The notes: generated by a model not told the origin, from the letters alone. Positions 6,297 through 15,296 are shown, counted from the stretch's first letter. The stretch: 34,711 nucleotides of DNA from Thermoproteota archaeon (GCA_030550455.1 JAUQPH010000012.1:1-34711); one strand, 5' to 3'. Numbers and translations are program-made.

Positions 6297-8738
6297 CTAG
6301 AGCTCTCTGTGTTCTGCTCTAGCAATAATTTCATCCTGCAAACCCTTAGGTAGCTTAACGAAGTAGTCACTATAGCCAGCAACTCTCACCATTAAGTCCT
6401 CAAAGTCTTGAGGTCTCTTCTGCGCTTCACGCAGTAAGTCTACGCTAACTACATTAAACTGTACGTGGTGTCCCCCCATCCTGAAGAATGTCCTTATGGC
6501 CCACGCCAGCTTCCTAAAGTTTTCCTCGTAGTCGAAGAAGTCTGGAGTTAGTTTAGCATTTAGTAGCGCTCCACCAGTCTTATCCCAGTCTACCTTTGCC
6601 ACAGACTTAAATACTGCGAGAAGACCTTTACGGTCCATGCCTTGTACTGGTGACACACCCTCCGAAATAGGGAAGCCAGCTCTCCTCCCGTCTGGAGTAG
6701 CACCAGTAATCTTCCCGAAGTAGACATGTACTGTCGTCGGTAACCAGTAAATGTGGCGAGTAGCACCCCTAACCGGAGTCAGTGGGTAACTCTCCACTAT
6801 CTCAACAAGTGATTCGTTTAGTCTAGTGGCTATTGAGTCTACGTAGTCATCGTCATTACCCCAGTGAGGTGCTCTGTTAATGATAAACTGCCTTAACCAT
6901 TCGTAGCCTTCCCAGTCTTTCCTTAAGGCCTCCAGAAGCTCGTTCATTGTGACAATTTTTTGTTCAAACACGACATACTTTATCGCCGCTAAGGAGTCAG
7001 CTACTGTTCCAAGGCCCGCCATCTGTATGTACTGCGTATTGTATGTTGCCCCACCTGCGTTGTAGTCCTTAGCGTTCTTAACGCAACCTTCGATCCATAG
7101 GGAGAGGAATGGCACCGGTAGCTCATCGGCGTACAACTTCTCGATGAAGTCGTTTCCACGCATCTTTATATCTAAAAAGTGCTTGACTTGCTTTAAGTAT
7201 GCTTCCCAGAGCTCTTCAAAGCTATTGAAGTTTCTAGGGTCTCCCGTCTTCAGCCCTATGCTTTTGCCGGTCCTCGGGTCTACTCCATTGTTTAACGTTA
7301 TCTCTAAGACCTTGGGCAGATTGAAGTAGCCTGTTAAAATATAGGCTTCTTTACCGAATGACCCGGACTCTACACACCCACTGGCACCAGCTAGGCGCGC
7401 ATCTCTTAAGCACTTCCCCTGCCTAAGCATCTTAACGACTATTCCGTCATGATTGAAGAATGGTGGCTCCCCGAAACCCCTAGACGCCATCTTCAGTGCT
7501 CTTACTAAAAACTCATCAGGTGTTTTTTCCGACACTTGTACTGCGAGGTTCGGCTGTATCGTCGGCATCAGCTCCTCGCGTGCCTCAATTATAAGATAAG
7601 AGACCTCATTAACGGCATTCTTCCCACTCTCGTCTACACCACCGAGGTTTATCTTAGAGAAGTCATTATACGTGTAACTCTCTTCAGCTGTAACACCAAC
7701 CTTCGGTACAGCTGGCTGGGCCTCGAACTTTAAGAAGAAACACTGGAGTAGCTCCTTAGCCTTCTCTCTCGTGAGCCTACCTGTCTCCAGGTCCCTCCTG
7801 TAGAACGGGTAAAGCCAGAGGTCGAGCCTGCCGGGGCTAAAAGAGTCCCAGCCGTTGGCCTCGTATACCACACCTACATGTATAAACCAGTAGTGCTGTA
7901 AAGCTTCCCAGAAGCTCTCTGGCGCATGAGCTGGAACTTTCTCACATATAGCGGCCATCTGAAGGAGCTCATTTCTTCTAGCTGGATCTCTCTCGTCTTC
8001 AGCCATCTTCTTGAGCTTCTCGGCATATCTCTTCGCATAGATCAGTATCGCGTCAGCCACTATATCCATAGCCTCTAGCTCAGCGAGCTTCTTATTGTAT
8101 TCAGGGTCACGCGGGTCTAAAGAATCTCTAACTCTTCTAATTTCCTTTTTTACGTCTAGTACACCCATCTTGAATATTCTCTCCCCTCCGCAAGTGTGAC
8201 CAGGAGCCCTCTGCTCCATAAATTCTGTGAATATTCCAGCATCGTAGGCATCAAGCCAATCGCTAGTCATTGCATGAAAGAGTTTCTCTCTTATAGTCTT
8301 ACCCTTCCAATACGGTATAATCTCCTCTTGGTAGATTCTAAAGACTTCGGGGTCGACTCTATAGGGCATTTTCTCTCTAGAGTTCAGCACCTCTAAGTCC
8401 TTAACAGTATGGCAACATATCTCTGGAAACGTCGGAACTTCCTTTATCCCCGTACCTCTCAGACCCACGATCAGCTGCCCATCTTCAACTGGTAGTGAAA
8501 CATTCTCCATAAGGTACTTAAAGGCTAGAGCCTTCTTGACTGGAGTAGGCTTACTGCGACACTCCAATTCCTCATCGCATTTCTTGTAGAATTCGGTGAT
8601 GAGTTTAGCTCTCTCAACTGAGACCTTTACAACAGCCCTACGGGTCTCTTCTAAGAGCTTGAGAACTCTGGGGCTAGATGGTCGAACATGCCTTCTTATA
8701 AGCTCTTTATCAATACTCTTTTCGAGAGGGACCGACAC
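6297..8738 (-). CDS. Glycyl radical enzyme, PFL-like (eliminase or arylacetate decarboxylase type)
   Basis: 813 residues, full length for the family. The active-site cysteine is in SGCVESGSFGKEAY (C455, with E457 as the expected acid/base), and the radical glycine is in RVAGYS (G788), followed by the usual LQDEIIAR tail. Pyruvate formate-lyase has two adjacent cysteines and no GCVE, so PFL activity is excluded. GCVE is shared by glycerol, diol and choline lyases, hydroxyproline dehydratase and arylacetate decarboxylases. The following FGKEAYxLTGYxN resembles, from memory, the hydroxyphenylacetate decarboxylase group, but the small HpdC-type subunit is absent. The substrate remains open. GTG start with GGTGG 5 bases upstream. 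Confidence 0.92.
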   Translation of the reverse strand: MSVPLEKSIDKELIRRHVRPSSPRVLKLLEETRRAVVKVSVERAKLITEFYKKCDEELECRSKPTPVKKALAFKYLMENVSLPVEDGQLIVGLRGTGIKEVPTFPEICCHTVKDLEVLNSREKMPYRVDPEVFRIYQEEIIPYWKGKTIREKLFHAMTSDWLDAYDAGIFTEFMEQRAPGHTCGGERIFKMGVLDVKKEIRRVRDSLDPRDPEYNKKLAELEAMDIVADAILIYAKRYAEKLKKMAEDERDPARRNELLQMAAICEKVPAHAPESFWEALQHYWFIHVGVVYEANGWDSFSPGRLDLWLYPFYRRDLETGRLTREKAKELLQCFFLKFEAQPAVPKVGVTAEESYTYNDFSKINLGGVDESGKNAVNEVSYLIIEAREELMPTIQPNLAVQVSEKTPDEFLVRALKMASRGFGEPPFFNHDGIVVKMLRQGKCLRDARLAGASGCVESGSFGKEAYILTGYFNLPKVLEITLNNGVDPRTGKSIGLKTGDPRNFNSFEELWEAYLKQVKHFLDIKMRGNDFIEKLYADELPVPFLSLWIEGCVKNAKDYNAGGATYNTQYIQMAGLGTVADSLAAIKYVVFEQKIVTMNELLEALRKDWEGYEWLRQFIINRAPHWGNDDDYVDSIATRLNESLVEIVESYPLTPVRGATRHIYWLPTTVHVYFGKITGATPDGRRAGFPISEGVSPVQGMDRKGLLAVFKSVAKVDWDKTGGALLNAKLTPDFFDYEENFRKLAWAIRTFFRMGGHHVQFNVVSVDLLREAQKRPQDFEDLMVRVAGYSDYFVKLPKGLQDEIIARAEHREL

Positions 8739-9052
8739 ATTACCACCTAATAGGTCGAGGTTCTATCCTATCTAAATAGACCTTATCCGCTAATATGCTC
8801 TCTCTAAGTAACTTTAAGTAAGTCTTCTGCAAGAAGGTAATTTTAGTAGAAAGCTATACTAGCAGATCTTTCCTTCCAGAGGTTAGCTCAGCTACAACCG
8901 TATCTCAAATGCTAACTTTGTCTAAAAACTCTCTACATAGTATCTATCACTACGACCTGCCTCAAGGGCTTTCACTGTACCTGAGCTTTAGTGTTCGTTT
9001 GGGTAAGGTATAGCTATTGTAAGTATGCTATCTATATTTTGTTAAGTGAATC
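8739..9052. promoter_or_regulatory. Divergent promoter region
   Basis: 314 bases between the glycyl radical enzyme operon (minus) and the aminotransferase (plus). AT-rich TATA-like segments occur near 8770-8785 (minus) and at 9006-9015 and 9031-9040 (plus). No further gene or stem was recognised. Confidence 0.35.
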
Positions 9053-10264
9053 ATGGGCTTGGTGATTAAGCTGGAAGACATCAGAGAACTCTTTCCAGCC
9101 ATCAGTAAGTTTAGAGCTTACTTAGATACAGCATCAGTTGGACTGGTGCCCCGGACAGTCCATAAGGCGCTAGTGGACGTCCTAGACGTCCTAGCTAGCG
9201 AGCCTCTTATAGAGGAGCTCGTCGATAGCTATGTCTCTCACGCTAGGTCGGAAATCGCTAACCTAATTAACGCAAGCCCGGAGGAGATAGCTTTCACTAC
9301 TAGAACTACGGAAGGTTTAAAGAACGTTCTTAGGTCTATAAATGTCGGACCTGGTGATACGGTCGTAGCTGTCGACATGGACTTTCCAACAGTTACATCT
9401 CTTGTCGAATCTCTTTGTAGGGTTAGGGGATGTAAAGTAAGAGTCGTAAAAGGGAAGGGGGTCTATACTACTGAAGACTTGAGGAAAGCTATAGATAACG
9501 ATGTGAAGTTAGTGGTTATCTCTTCAGTTCAATGGATATCGGGTTGGAAAGTAGACCTTAAGGAGCTGAGTAATGAAGTCCACAATCGTGGGGCAACAAT
9601 AGTTGTTGACGGAGTCCAGCACGTTGGTGCGTTAAGTCTAGATGTACGAGCTGAAGGCGTAGACGTTCTCTGTGTTGGAGGTGAGAAGTGGATGCTGAAC
9701 CCCTACATAGGCACCGGTTTTATGTACATCAGGAGAGAGCTATTAGAAAACCTAGACCCATACCCGTACGGAATAAGGAATAGGGAAACACCGGCTGGTG
9801 GTTGGGGAACGTATTGGGTGGACCCAAACAAGGATCCCTGGACTCTTCCCCCAGTTGCTAAGAACGCCCAAAAGTTTGAGTGGGGTGGCGGCCTGAACCT
9901 ATTTGTAGTCGCTCTATTGGAATCAGCTAGAACTATAAACAGGCTCGGGGTCGGTAGTATTGAGAATAGAGTTCTAGAGCTCAAGAACTACTTGTGCGAT
10001 AGACTCTTAAGTGAGGGGTTCACTATATACGGTCATACGGAAAACAGAAAGCATTGGTCAGGTATAACTCTAGTTAAAACCGGGCTTAGCTACGATAAAG
10101 AGATTGAACTAGTCGAATCACTTAGAAAAAAGAAAGTGGTCGTATCGCGCAGAGGTGCCTTAGGAGTATCGGGAGTTCGAGTATCAACTCACTTCTATAA
10201 CTCGAAAGAAGACATAGACATATTTATAGAAGAGCTCAAGAGAGGAGTCAAGAGCTTTGGCTAG
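9053..10264 (+). CDS. Class V aminotransferase (cysteine desulfurase / epimerase-like PLP enzyme)
   Basis: 403 residues, fold-type I. The Schiff-base lysine is K212 in VGGEKWM; D186 and Q189-H190 (VVDGVQHVG) contact the PLP ring and phosphate. TTRTTEGLK (82-90) supplies the phosphate-binding turn. The family includes cysteine desulfurases, isopenicillin-N epimerase-like enzymes and kynureninase-like proteins. The cysteine loop diagnostic of IscS/SufS is not evident, so desulfurase activity is not assured. It stands alone, with its own promoter region, divergent from the glycyl radical operon. ATG start at 9053. Confidence 0.85.
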   Translation: MGLVIKLEDIRELFPAISKFRAYLDTASVGLVPRTVHKALVDVLDVLASEPLIEELVDSYVSHARSEIANLINASPEEIAFTTRTTEGLKNVLRSINVGPGDTVVAVDMDFPTVTSLVESLCRVRGCKVRVVKGKGVYTTEDLRKAIDNDVKLVVISSVQWISGWKVDLKELSNEVHNRGATIVVDGVQHVGALSLDVRAEGVDVLCVGGEKWMLNPYIGTGFMYIRRELLENLDPYPYGIRNRETPAGGWGTYWVDPNKDPWTLPPVAKNAQKFEWGGGLNLFVVALLESARTINRLGVGSIENRVLELKNYLCDRLLSEGFTIYGHTENRKHWSGITLVKTGLSYDKEIELVESLRKKKVVVSRRGALGVSGVRVSTHFYNSKEDIDIFIEELKRGVKSFG

Positions 10265-10359
10265 GCTTCGTGAGGAGGTTGATAGTCGGGGCTGTTTTCT
10301 TCTTGATGTTTTTAGGAAATGCTTGTAAGCGTTGTTTTTCTATGTTTATTGGAAGCTCT

Positions 10360-10605
10360 GGGTGGTGATGGGAGCATTGCTCCAAGCCACCCGGGCTTAA
10401 GCTAGATGGGAGCTCCGTGCCGTTGGGCTCAACAGCTACTCATGAACCCATACAGATACCCAGATCCGCGTGGACTAGGTGGAAGTCCCTGGATACAGCT
10501 ATGAACGAAAACGAACTAATAGGAGTGAGCATCCAGGGACAAACGGCTCAAGTAGGCTTTTAGTGAAGTTAAAGGAATACCCGTGGTTTCAGTGGTTTTT
10601 TTATT
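10360..10605 (+). ncRNA. Candidate structured RNA (first of two)
   Basis: No coding frame. Stems seen by eye: GGGTGG/CCACCC (10360-10365 with 10387-10392) enclosing GGAGC/GCTCC; GTCCCTGGAT (10485-10494) pairing perfectly over 10 bases with ATCCAGGGAC (10531-10540); and GCCGTT (10419-10424) with AACGGC (10542-10547), which closes a multibranch. Plus-strand T-runs near 10590-10602 could end a transcript. The promoter is unclear; TGTTTATTGG at 10342-10351 is weak. I looked for signal recognition particle and RNase P signatures and did not find them in the right order. The strand is a guess. Confidence 0.45.
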
Positions 10606-10807
10606 TTCCTTAGTCTTACTGCGGTAGGGCTTAAGTTAACACTGAGAGTGCTTGGAGTTCTTTGAGTAGTCTAGAGGTTCTAAACTTCTGTTTAGACGCA
10701 GTCTCGGGGGTTTTAGTTAGAAAGGTTCGGTGGTTGTTTCTTTTCTTTAGGTTTTGTAAATCTCTCTAGGATGCTTAGAGCTCTTAATGCGATTAAGTCA
10801 AGCAAGG

Positions 10808-10815
10808 TTTATAAA
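10808..10815 (+). promoter_or_regulatory. TATA box of a candidate RNA gene
   Basis: TTTATAAA within a palindromic GGTTTATAAACC, the strongest TATA match in this gene-free stretch. It predicts a start near 10838, just before the first stem of the structured RNA candidate. Confidence 0.6.
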
Positions 10816-10837
10816 CCGATGAGTGCGTATGGATGCT

Positions 10838-10980
10838 TTTGTGACCCTGGGCTTCCGAGACCTACGGCAGACCGTGGGAGGGGGCTCAGGGAAACCGTGG
10901 TGACCCGCCCCAGGAAGACATACAGAAACCTAGGGCGGAAAACGGTTAACAAAGTCGCAGAAACCACTATTAACCCCGCA
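10838..10980 (+). ncRNA. Candidate structured RNA with its own promoter (second of two)
   Basis: Three consecutive hairpins follow the TATA box. H1: CCCTGGGC/GCTCAGGG (10845-10852 with 10884-10891), itself enclosing CCTACGG/CCGTGGG with loop CAGA. H2: CCGCCC-CAGG with CCTA-GGGCGG (10905-10914 with 10929-10938), ten positions with one mismatch. H3: GGTTAA/TTAACC (10944-10949 with 10970-10975). The loops of H2 and H3 both contain CAGAAACC. The overlapping 99-codon open frame (10771-11070) begins upstream of the TATA box and has no recognisable protein, so an RNA gene is the better reading. The family is not recognised; the 3' end is approximate. Confidence 0.55.
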
Positions 10981-11173
10981 GTTAGCGAACTCTATGAATA
11001 CATAAAAACTCAGTGCGGTCTCCATGCGTCCTTACCCTACGTTACTCAGTACCGTAGTTCAGAAAGATGAAGGAGCCTCTGGGGGGGCTTAAGTTCGGGA
11101 AGGCTTTAGTAGTAAACCTAGATGCTTGGTTAAAGCTCTAGCTAGTTGCTTTAAGTTAAAGAGCTTTCATGCG

Positions 11174-11180
11174 TTATAGA
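11174..11180 (+). promoter_or_regulatory. TATA box of the flippase-like gene
   Basis: TTATAGA centred 24-26 bases before the ATG at 11201, fitting a leaderless transcript. Confidence 0.5.
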
Positions 11181-11200
11181 AAACAGTACGGGATTAGCCT

Positions 11201-12169
11201 ATGGTTAGAGCTAGGGACATCGCGAGGATCATCTTAACCTCGTTTTTAGGCATATCTGTTTTAGTCGTTGTAGCTAAGTACGTCCTATCAATAGACATTC
11301 GTTCAGCACTCAGTAGGGTGACCATGGTGCCTATCGAGGTCCTGGCTCTAGCTCTACTTGCTAGAAGTGTCGGACCAGTGCTACACTCTACCCAGTTCTA
11401 CCTACTACTAATATCGTGTGGCTACAGAATGAGCTTTAAGAAGACCGTACTTGGGGTTTATAGTACTTTAGCACTTGAGTACGTCATACCTATAGGTGGA
11501 GCCACTGAAGTTGGGAGGGTAGCTTTCTTAGTACGCGAGGGAGTTCCTCCTGACGGTGCCGTTCTAGTGACTTTCTTCCATAGACTATCTCACTCACTGT
11601 TTACAGCTCTCGAGCTTGCTTTAGTATTGCTACTCACGCGCAGAATAGACGGCCTAATGCTCTGGCTGATTGCGGCGACTTCAGCAGTTAACGCAATTAA
11701 CTTAGCTGCTCTTACTTCAGCTAGATCACCTAAGGTCTCGAGGCTCTTAGATAAAGCTGTATCTAAACTCGGGTTTAAGTCCCCTAATCCTAGAGCCTTT
11801 ACATACCCTAGGCTCAATTCGCTAGCTGCTGTACTCACTGTGATCGGGCTCGAGAAGCTGTCTATGGTTTTTAGTGGGCACCTGATCTTATCGCGGCTAG
11901 CGGGCTCCATCGGCTTACCGCAGTCATTCCTTCTCTTCGATATCCTACTCGCTACGTTCTGGCTTCTACCGATAGTTACCCCCGCAGGAGTAGGTCAAGT
12001 AGAATCAGTACAGCTAGTAGCCTCCACAGCGATGAACATAGATTCCGGTGTAGCACTATCAGCCTTCATTCTCTACAGGCTGGTGACACTAGTAGTCGTA
12101 CTACCGCAGCTCCTAGTAGCCCTAGTTAAGTACGGGTTAAGCGTTGTATTAGGGGAGCTCAAAGCTTAG
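11201..12169 (+). CDS. Integral membrane protein, AglD / LPG-synthase TM family (flippase-like)
   Basis: 322 residues with about eight hydrophobic segments. It has the family landmarks: an early LEYVIPIGGATEVGRV block (about 90-105) and, near residue 265, PAGVGQVES, the equivalent of the PxGxGxxE motif. Relatives (PF03706) include the membrane part of lysylphosphatidylglycerol synthase and archaeal AglD/AglR, which act on dolichol-phosphate sugars or flip them in N-glycosylation. It converges on the GH130 cluster with a 43-base gap, which hints at, but does not prove, a shared mannose-glycoconjugate role. ATG start. Confidence 0.8.
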   Translation: MVRARDIARIILTSFLGISVLVVVAKYVLSIDIRSALSRVTMVPIEVLALALLARSVGPVLHSTQFYLLLISCGYRMSFKKTVLGVYSTLALEYVIPIGGATEVGRVAFLVREGVPPDGAVLVTFFHRLSHSLFTALELALVLLLTRRIDGLMLWLIAATSAVNAINLAALTSARSPKVSRLLDKAVSKLGFKSPNPRAFTYPRLNSLAAVLTVIGLEKLSMVFSGHLILSRLAGSIGLPQSFLLFDILLATFWLLPIVTPAGVGQVESVQLVASTAMNIDSGVALSAFILYRLVTLVVVLPQLLVALVKYGLSVVLGELKA

Positions 12170-12212
12170 GAAAACCCGCTTGTGCTGAGAGCTTGCGGTA
12201 CGGCAGGTTACC

Positions 12213-13172
12213 TCAAGCTCCTTGCTGCTTCAGTAGCTCCCCGACTAGCTCATCTAGGTCTCCGTAAGCAACTGCGAGGTACTTATCTGATGCTCCATAG
12301 TAAACTACGAGCTTGTTATCTAAAACTACGTGACCGCAGGAGAACACTACATTTATACCTTCAGTTTCGTACCACTCTATCGGCTCGAGTATCGGGTACT
12401 CGAGTCTCGAAATGATTGTCGTAGGGTCATCTCTATCCAGTAGAGCTGCGCCCAGTCTATAAGCACCGTCGTACGCAGATCTAGCGTGGTAGATCATTAC
12501 CCACCCCTCACTTACCTCGATCGGAACACCGGCTATACCTACTTTATCACTATCCCACATGCCCGGTCTAACTCTAAAGAACTCGAACCCCCTAAGCCAG
12601 TACCCTCTAAACTCGAGGTTATCTAAGAAGTCCACCCAGATATTGGGAAAGAACCTGTGGAAGATTACGTACTTACCTTTCACTCTCCTCGGGAGCAGAG
12701 CAGCGTTCTTATCCCAGACTCCGGGAGGAGATATGGGAATAGGTTTCGACCACCTGTCCCACCTACCCTCAACGAAGTCTGATACACTTATGCTAGTTAG
12801 AGCTACTCTAACGTAGTCGTAAGCATCACCTACAGCCGTGTACAGTACATAGACAATACCGTCGACTAGAGTTGCTCTCGGGTCTTCACAGCCTACTGGT
12901 CCGACTCCGTAGACAACTCTTTTTTCGAAGAACTCTCTTGGTACATATACGGGGTTTTCCGAGACGTACTCGAGCGTGAAACCATCAGGTGAAACTGCTA
13001 GCCCCATTGTCGACTCGAGCTCGTAGGATTGAGCTCTAAACAGTATGTATACCTTACCACCTAGAGCTAGCGCTGTCGGATTGAATACTGCGAACTCCAT
13101 GAAGCTCCTCGACGGATCGGGCCTTAGGATAGGGTTCCCACTGTACTTAGTGAGCTTAAACACTCTAACCAC
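12213..13172 (-). CDS. GH130-type beta-mannoside phosphorylase/hydrolase, paralogue 3
   Basis: 319 residues, five-bladed propeller plan. It keeps EDPR (about residue 96, the proton-donor Asp), DKNAALLP (about 150), FHRFFPNIW with the HR pair expected in phosphate binding, WDSDKVG, LDRDDP and the closing YYGASDKY. GH130 enzymes phosphorolyse or hydrolyse beta-1,4- or beta-1,2-mannosides. The retained Lys and His-Arg favour a phosphorylase, but this is inference. It is the last gene of a three-gene operon; its GTG start at 13172 overlaps the end of the preceding paralogue by 8 bases, so the two are translationally coupled. Confidence 0.85.
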   Translation of the reverse strand: MVRVFKLTKYSGNPILRPDPSRSFMEFAVFNPTALALGGKVYILFRAQSYELESTMGLAVSPDGFTLEYVSENPVYVPREFFEKRVVYGVGPVGCEDPRATLVDGIVYVLYTAVGDAYDYVRVALTSISVSDFVEGRWDRWSKPIPISPPGVWDKNAALLPRRVKGKYVIFHRFFPNIWVDFLDNLEFRGYWLRGFEFFRVRPGMWDSDKVGIAGVPIEVSEGWVMIYHARSAYDGAYRLGAALLDRDDPTTIISRLEYPILEPIEWYETEGINVVFSCGHVVLDNKLVVYYGASDKYLAVAYGDLDELVGELLKQQGA

Positions 13173-14136
13173 CCTTGAGGACGTACTTCACTAAAGCTTC
13201 TCCATCAGCTTCTGCTACAGCTACGTACCTATCTGCTGCCCCGTAGTATAGAACTACTTTACCGTTACTATCCCTAAGAGCACCCGATGGAAAAACTACA
13301 CCCCTCAGAGGCTCCGAGAAAGTAAGCTCGTACTCCAGTGTTGGCGATAAAAGCGGTTTCTTCGATATGCCTACAACTCTCGATGGGTCGTCTCTATCTA
13401 GGAGTAAGGCCTTAACCCTGAACTCTCTGAAGTGACCTCCTTCGTAGACTATATCAGGCACTAGGAGTAGCCAGTAACTATCTAGCTCTATAGGTGGTGA
13501 CCCAAGCTCAACGAACGGTTTTTCAGCCGTCCCCTGAAGCAGGATCTTGGCTTCTACTATAGCTGAAGACCAGAACTCCGGGTCGAGTAGGTCCTCGAGC
13601 TTACTGAACTTTACTAAGACAGCTCTAGATGGTGGAAGGTCGGGGTTGATAGTGAGAGCGAGTAGGTACATCCCGTCGTACTTCCTTGGGAAGATGAATC
13701 CTGCCTTAGAGTTGTAAGGGCATATAGGACCTAACTTAGCGACTTTACTGAAGTCTTCCGAAACAGCGAGCGCTAGGTGTACTGTATCCGGTCTGGGTGG
13801 CATGGAAGAGACTGCCGTATACGTAATATAGTAAACTCCGTTTACGAACGTAATCCTCGGGTCCTCAGTAGCGTATGATTCCCAAGGATACTCGGGACCG
13901 AATAGCATGCGCCTAGAGTGGAACTCGAACCCGTCTTTAGACTCGGCGTAGAAGATAGTCGACAGCTTGATGCTCTCATGCGGTGACCTTGGGATGGGTT
14001 TGGAGATAGCTCTATAGAGCATGACTACCTTGTTGGAGTAGTAAGTAACAGCAGGGTTAAAGACTGCTTCAGCCTCTAACCAATTGCGTGCGTTGGGAAT
14101 CAACACTGGGTTATTTAAGTACCTCCTAAACCGCAA
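13165..14136 (-). CDS. GH130-like protein, diverged paralogue 2
   Basis: 323 residues, same propeller layout: NPVLIP at the start, FNPAV, YATEDPRI with the catalytic Asp, LLLDRDDP and YYGAADRY. It differs from its two neighbours: the DK-N-A-LP block is KAGFIFP, and the position of the FHR pair reads LLALTIN, so the phosphate-site His-Arg is missing. This suggests a hydrolase, another specificity, or loss of phosphorolysis. It lies 38 bases downstream of paralogue 1 and overlaps paralogue 3 by 8 bases. Duplication followed by divergence within one operon is the simplest history. Confidence 0.82.
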   Translation of the reverse strand: MRFRRYLNNPVLIPNARNWLEAEAVFNPAVTYYSNKVVMLYRAISKPIPRSPHESIKLSTIFYAESKDGFEFHSRRMLFGPEYPWESYATEDPRITFVNGVYYITYTAVSSMPPRPDTVHLALAVSEDFSKVAKLGPICPYNSKAGFIFPRKYDGMYLLALTINPDLPPSRAVLVKFSKLEDLLDPEFWSSAIVEAKILLQGTAEKPFVELGSPPIELDSYWLLLVPDIVYEGGHFREFRVKALLLDRDDPSRVVGISKKPLLSPTLEYELTFSEPLRGVVFPSGALRDSNGKVVLYYGAADRYVAVAEADGEALVKYVLKGG

Positions 14137-14174
14137 CTCAGCGATCCCAGCAGCGACTCTGGGTCAGGGTGTTT

Positions 14175-15296
14175 TTAAGGATACACATTCTTGCTCTCAG
14201 GAGGTTCCACTACCCGACCATGAAGAGCTTCCCTCACTTCCCCGACGTTTACTTCACCTAGAGCGACGAAGTAGTCTGAGGCTCCATAGTAAATGAGTAG
14301 CTCTTCACCCATAACAACAGCACCAGTTGGATACATAACACCCGGCTTTGACTCTGGGTACATCTCGTACCAGGACTCCGGTTCAGCAATAGGTACGTCA
14401 GGTCTATACAGTACTCTAGCTGGGTCCTCTAGGTCTAACAGCATAAGCCCTATCTTGTATCGGTAGCCATCCGACACATAAGTAAAATCGGAAGGTTGAA
14501 GTCCCTCTGAGTAGTAGTAATCGTCCCAACCAGATACACCATAGTAAACCAGTAACCACGTACTTTCAAACTCGACGACAGCACCAGCACCTATCTTCCT
14601 ACTGTCCCAAAACTTTGGTCTCGTCTTTATCGCTGGCCGCCCCCACAGGTACCTACCCCGTGTGAATTCCGATAAGTCCTCAACTTCATCTATCCAGATG
14701 TGGGGGAAGATTCTGTGGAAGAAGACCCACCTACCTCTGACCTTCTTGGGTAGCATCACTATACTCTTGTCTGTCTGATGTGGGTGGGTGACAAGAATCG
14801 GTCTACTCCACCGATCCCAGCGGTTATTTAGGAAGTCGCTCAAGCTTATCCAGCTAATCGCCCCCCTCGGAGGGTCTACCCCGTTGTAGGCTACATAGGT
14901 AAGGTATATGGTACTACCTACTAGTGATAATCTAGGGTCTTCAACACCGAAGCAGCTACCTCCAGAGCTATTGGCAACACTCTTTTTTAGATAATCGAGT
15001 TCTCCCAGGTCTCTGAGGTCAGCGTGCTCACCGGCAACGGATGGGTGAACTTCGAAGGGCTCTCTTGGGATGTATACTGGTTCGTCTAGTCTCTCCACGA
15101 CTTCACGTCCTTTACTAAGTACTGCGAGTCCGAGAGTAGATACGCAGTTCCTCGATATCTGCCTGTAGAGCAGGAAAACCTTGTCACCCAAAGCAAATGC
15201 TGCTGGATTAAACGTGCCACCGGCTTCCCAGAAGTTGCCTAGCCGAGGTTCTATCAGAGGGTTACCAGGGTGTCTCCTCAAGGTAGGTGACTTCAT
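14175..15296 (-). CDS. GH130-type beta-mannoside phosphorylase/hydrolase, paralogue 1
   Basis: 373 residues, the longest of the three owing to an insert around 85-110 (HADLRDLGELDYLK...) and another around 265-285. Conserved blocks: GNPLIEPR, FNPAAFALGDKVFLLYR, GVEDPRL (proton-donor Asp), DKSIVMLPKKVRG, FFHRIFPHIW, FWDSRKIG, LLDLEDP and YYGASDYF. The set fits GH130 and includes the Lys and His-Arg used for phosphate in characterised phosphorylases. It is first in the three-gene operon, with an ATG at 15296. An AT-rich TTTAATAATTAA box (plus 15318-15330) lies at leaderless distance. No secretion signal, so it acts on internal mannosides. Confidence 0.87.
   Translation of the reverse strand: MKSPTLRRHPGNPLIEPRLGNFWEAGGTFNPAAFALGDKVFLLYRQISRNCVSTLGLAVLSKGREVVERLDEPVYIPREPFEVHPSVAGEHADLRDLGELDYLKKSVANSSGGSCFGVEDPRLSLVGSTIYLTYVAYNGVDPPRGAISWISLSDFLNNRWDRWSRPILVTHPHQTDKSIVMLPKKVRGRWVFFHRIFPHIWIDEVEDLSEFTRGRYLWGRPAIKTRPKFWDSRKIGAGAVVEFESTWLLVYYGVSGWDDYYYSEGLQPSDFTYVSDGYRYKIGLMLLDLEDPARVLYRPDVPIAEPESWYEMYPESKPGVMYPTGAVVMGEELLIYYGASDYFVALGEVNVGEVREALHGRVVEPPESKNVYP

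Noticed and set aside
6297-8738. Pyruvate formate-lyase
   Set aside because: PFL needs adjacent catalytic cysteines; this enzyme has the single cysteine GCVE motif.
10360-10605. Signal recognition particle RNA or RNase P RNA
   Set aside because: A GGAAGTCC and ACAGAWAC pair superficially recalls RNase P core motifs, but their order is reversed and no SRP tetraloop domain is present.
10771-11070. Plus-strand frame of 99 codons
   Set aside because: Its start lies upstream of a strong TATA box inside the frame, no family is recognisable, and the region folds into three consecutive hairpins.
12182-12415. Plus-strand 77-codon frame after the flippase-like gene
   Set aside because: It is antisense to the 3' end of the GH130 gene, whose family motifs are clear.
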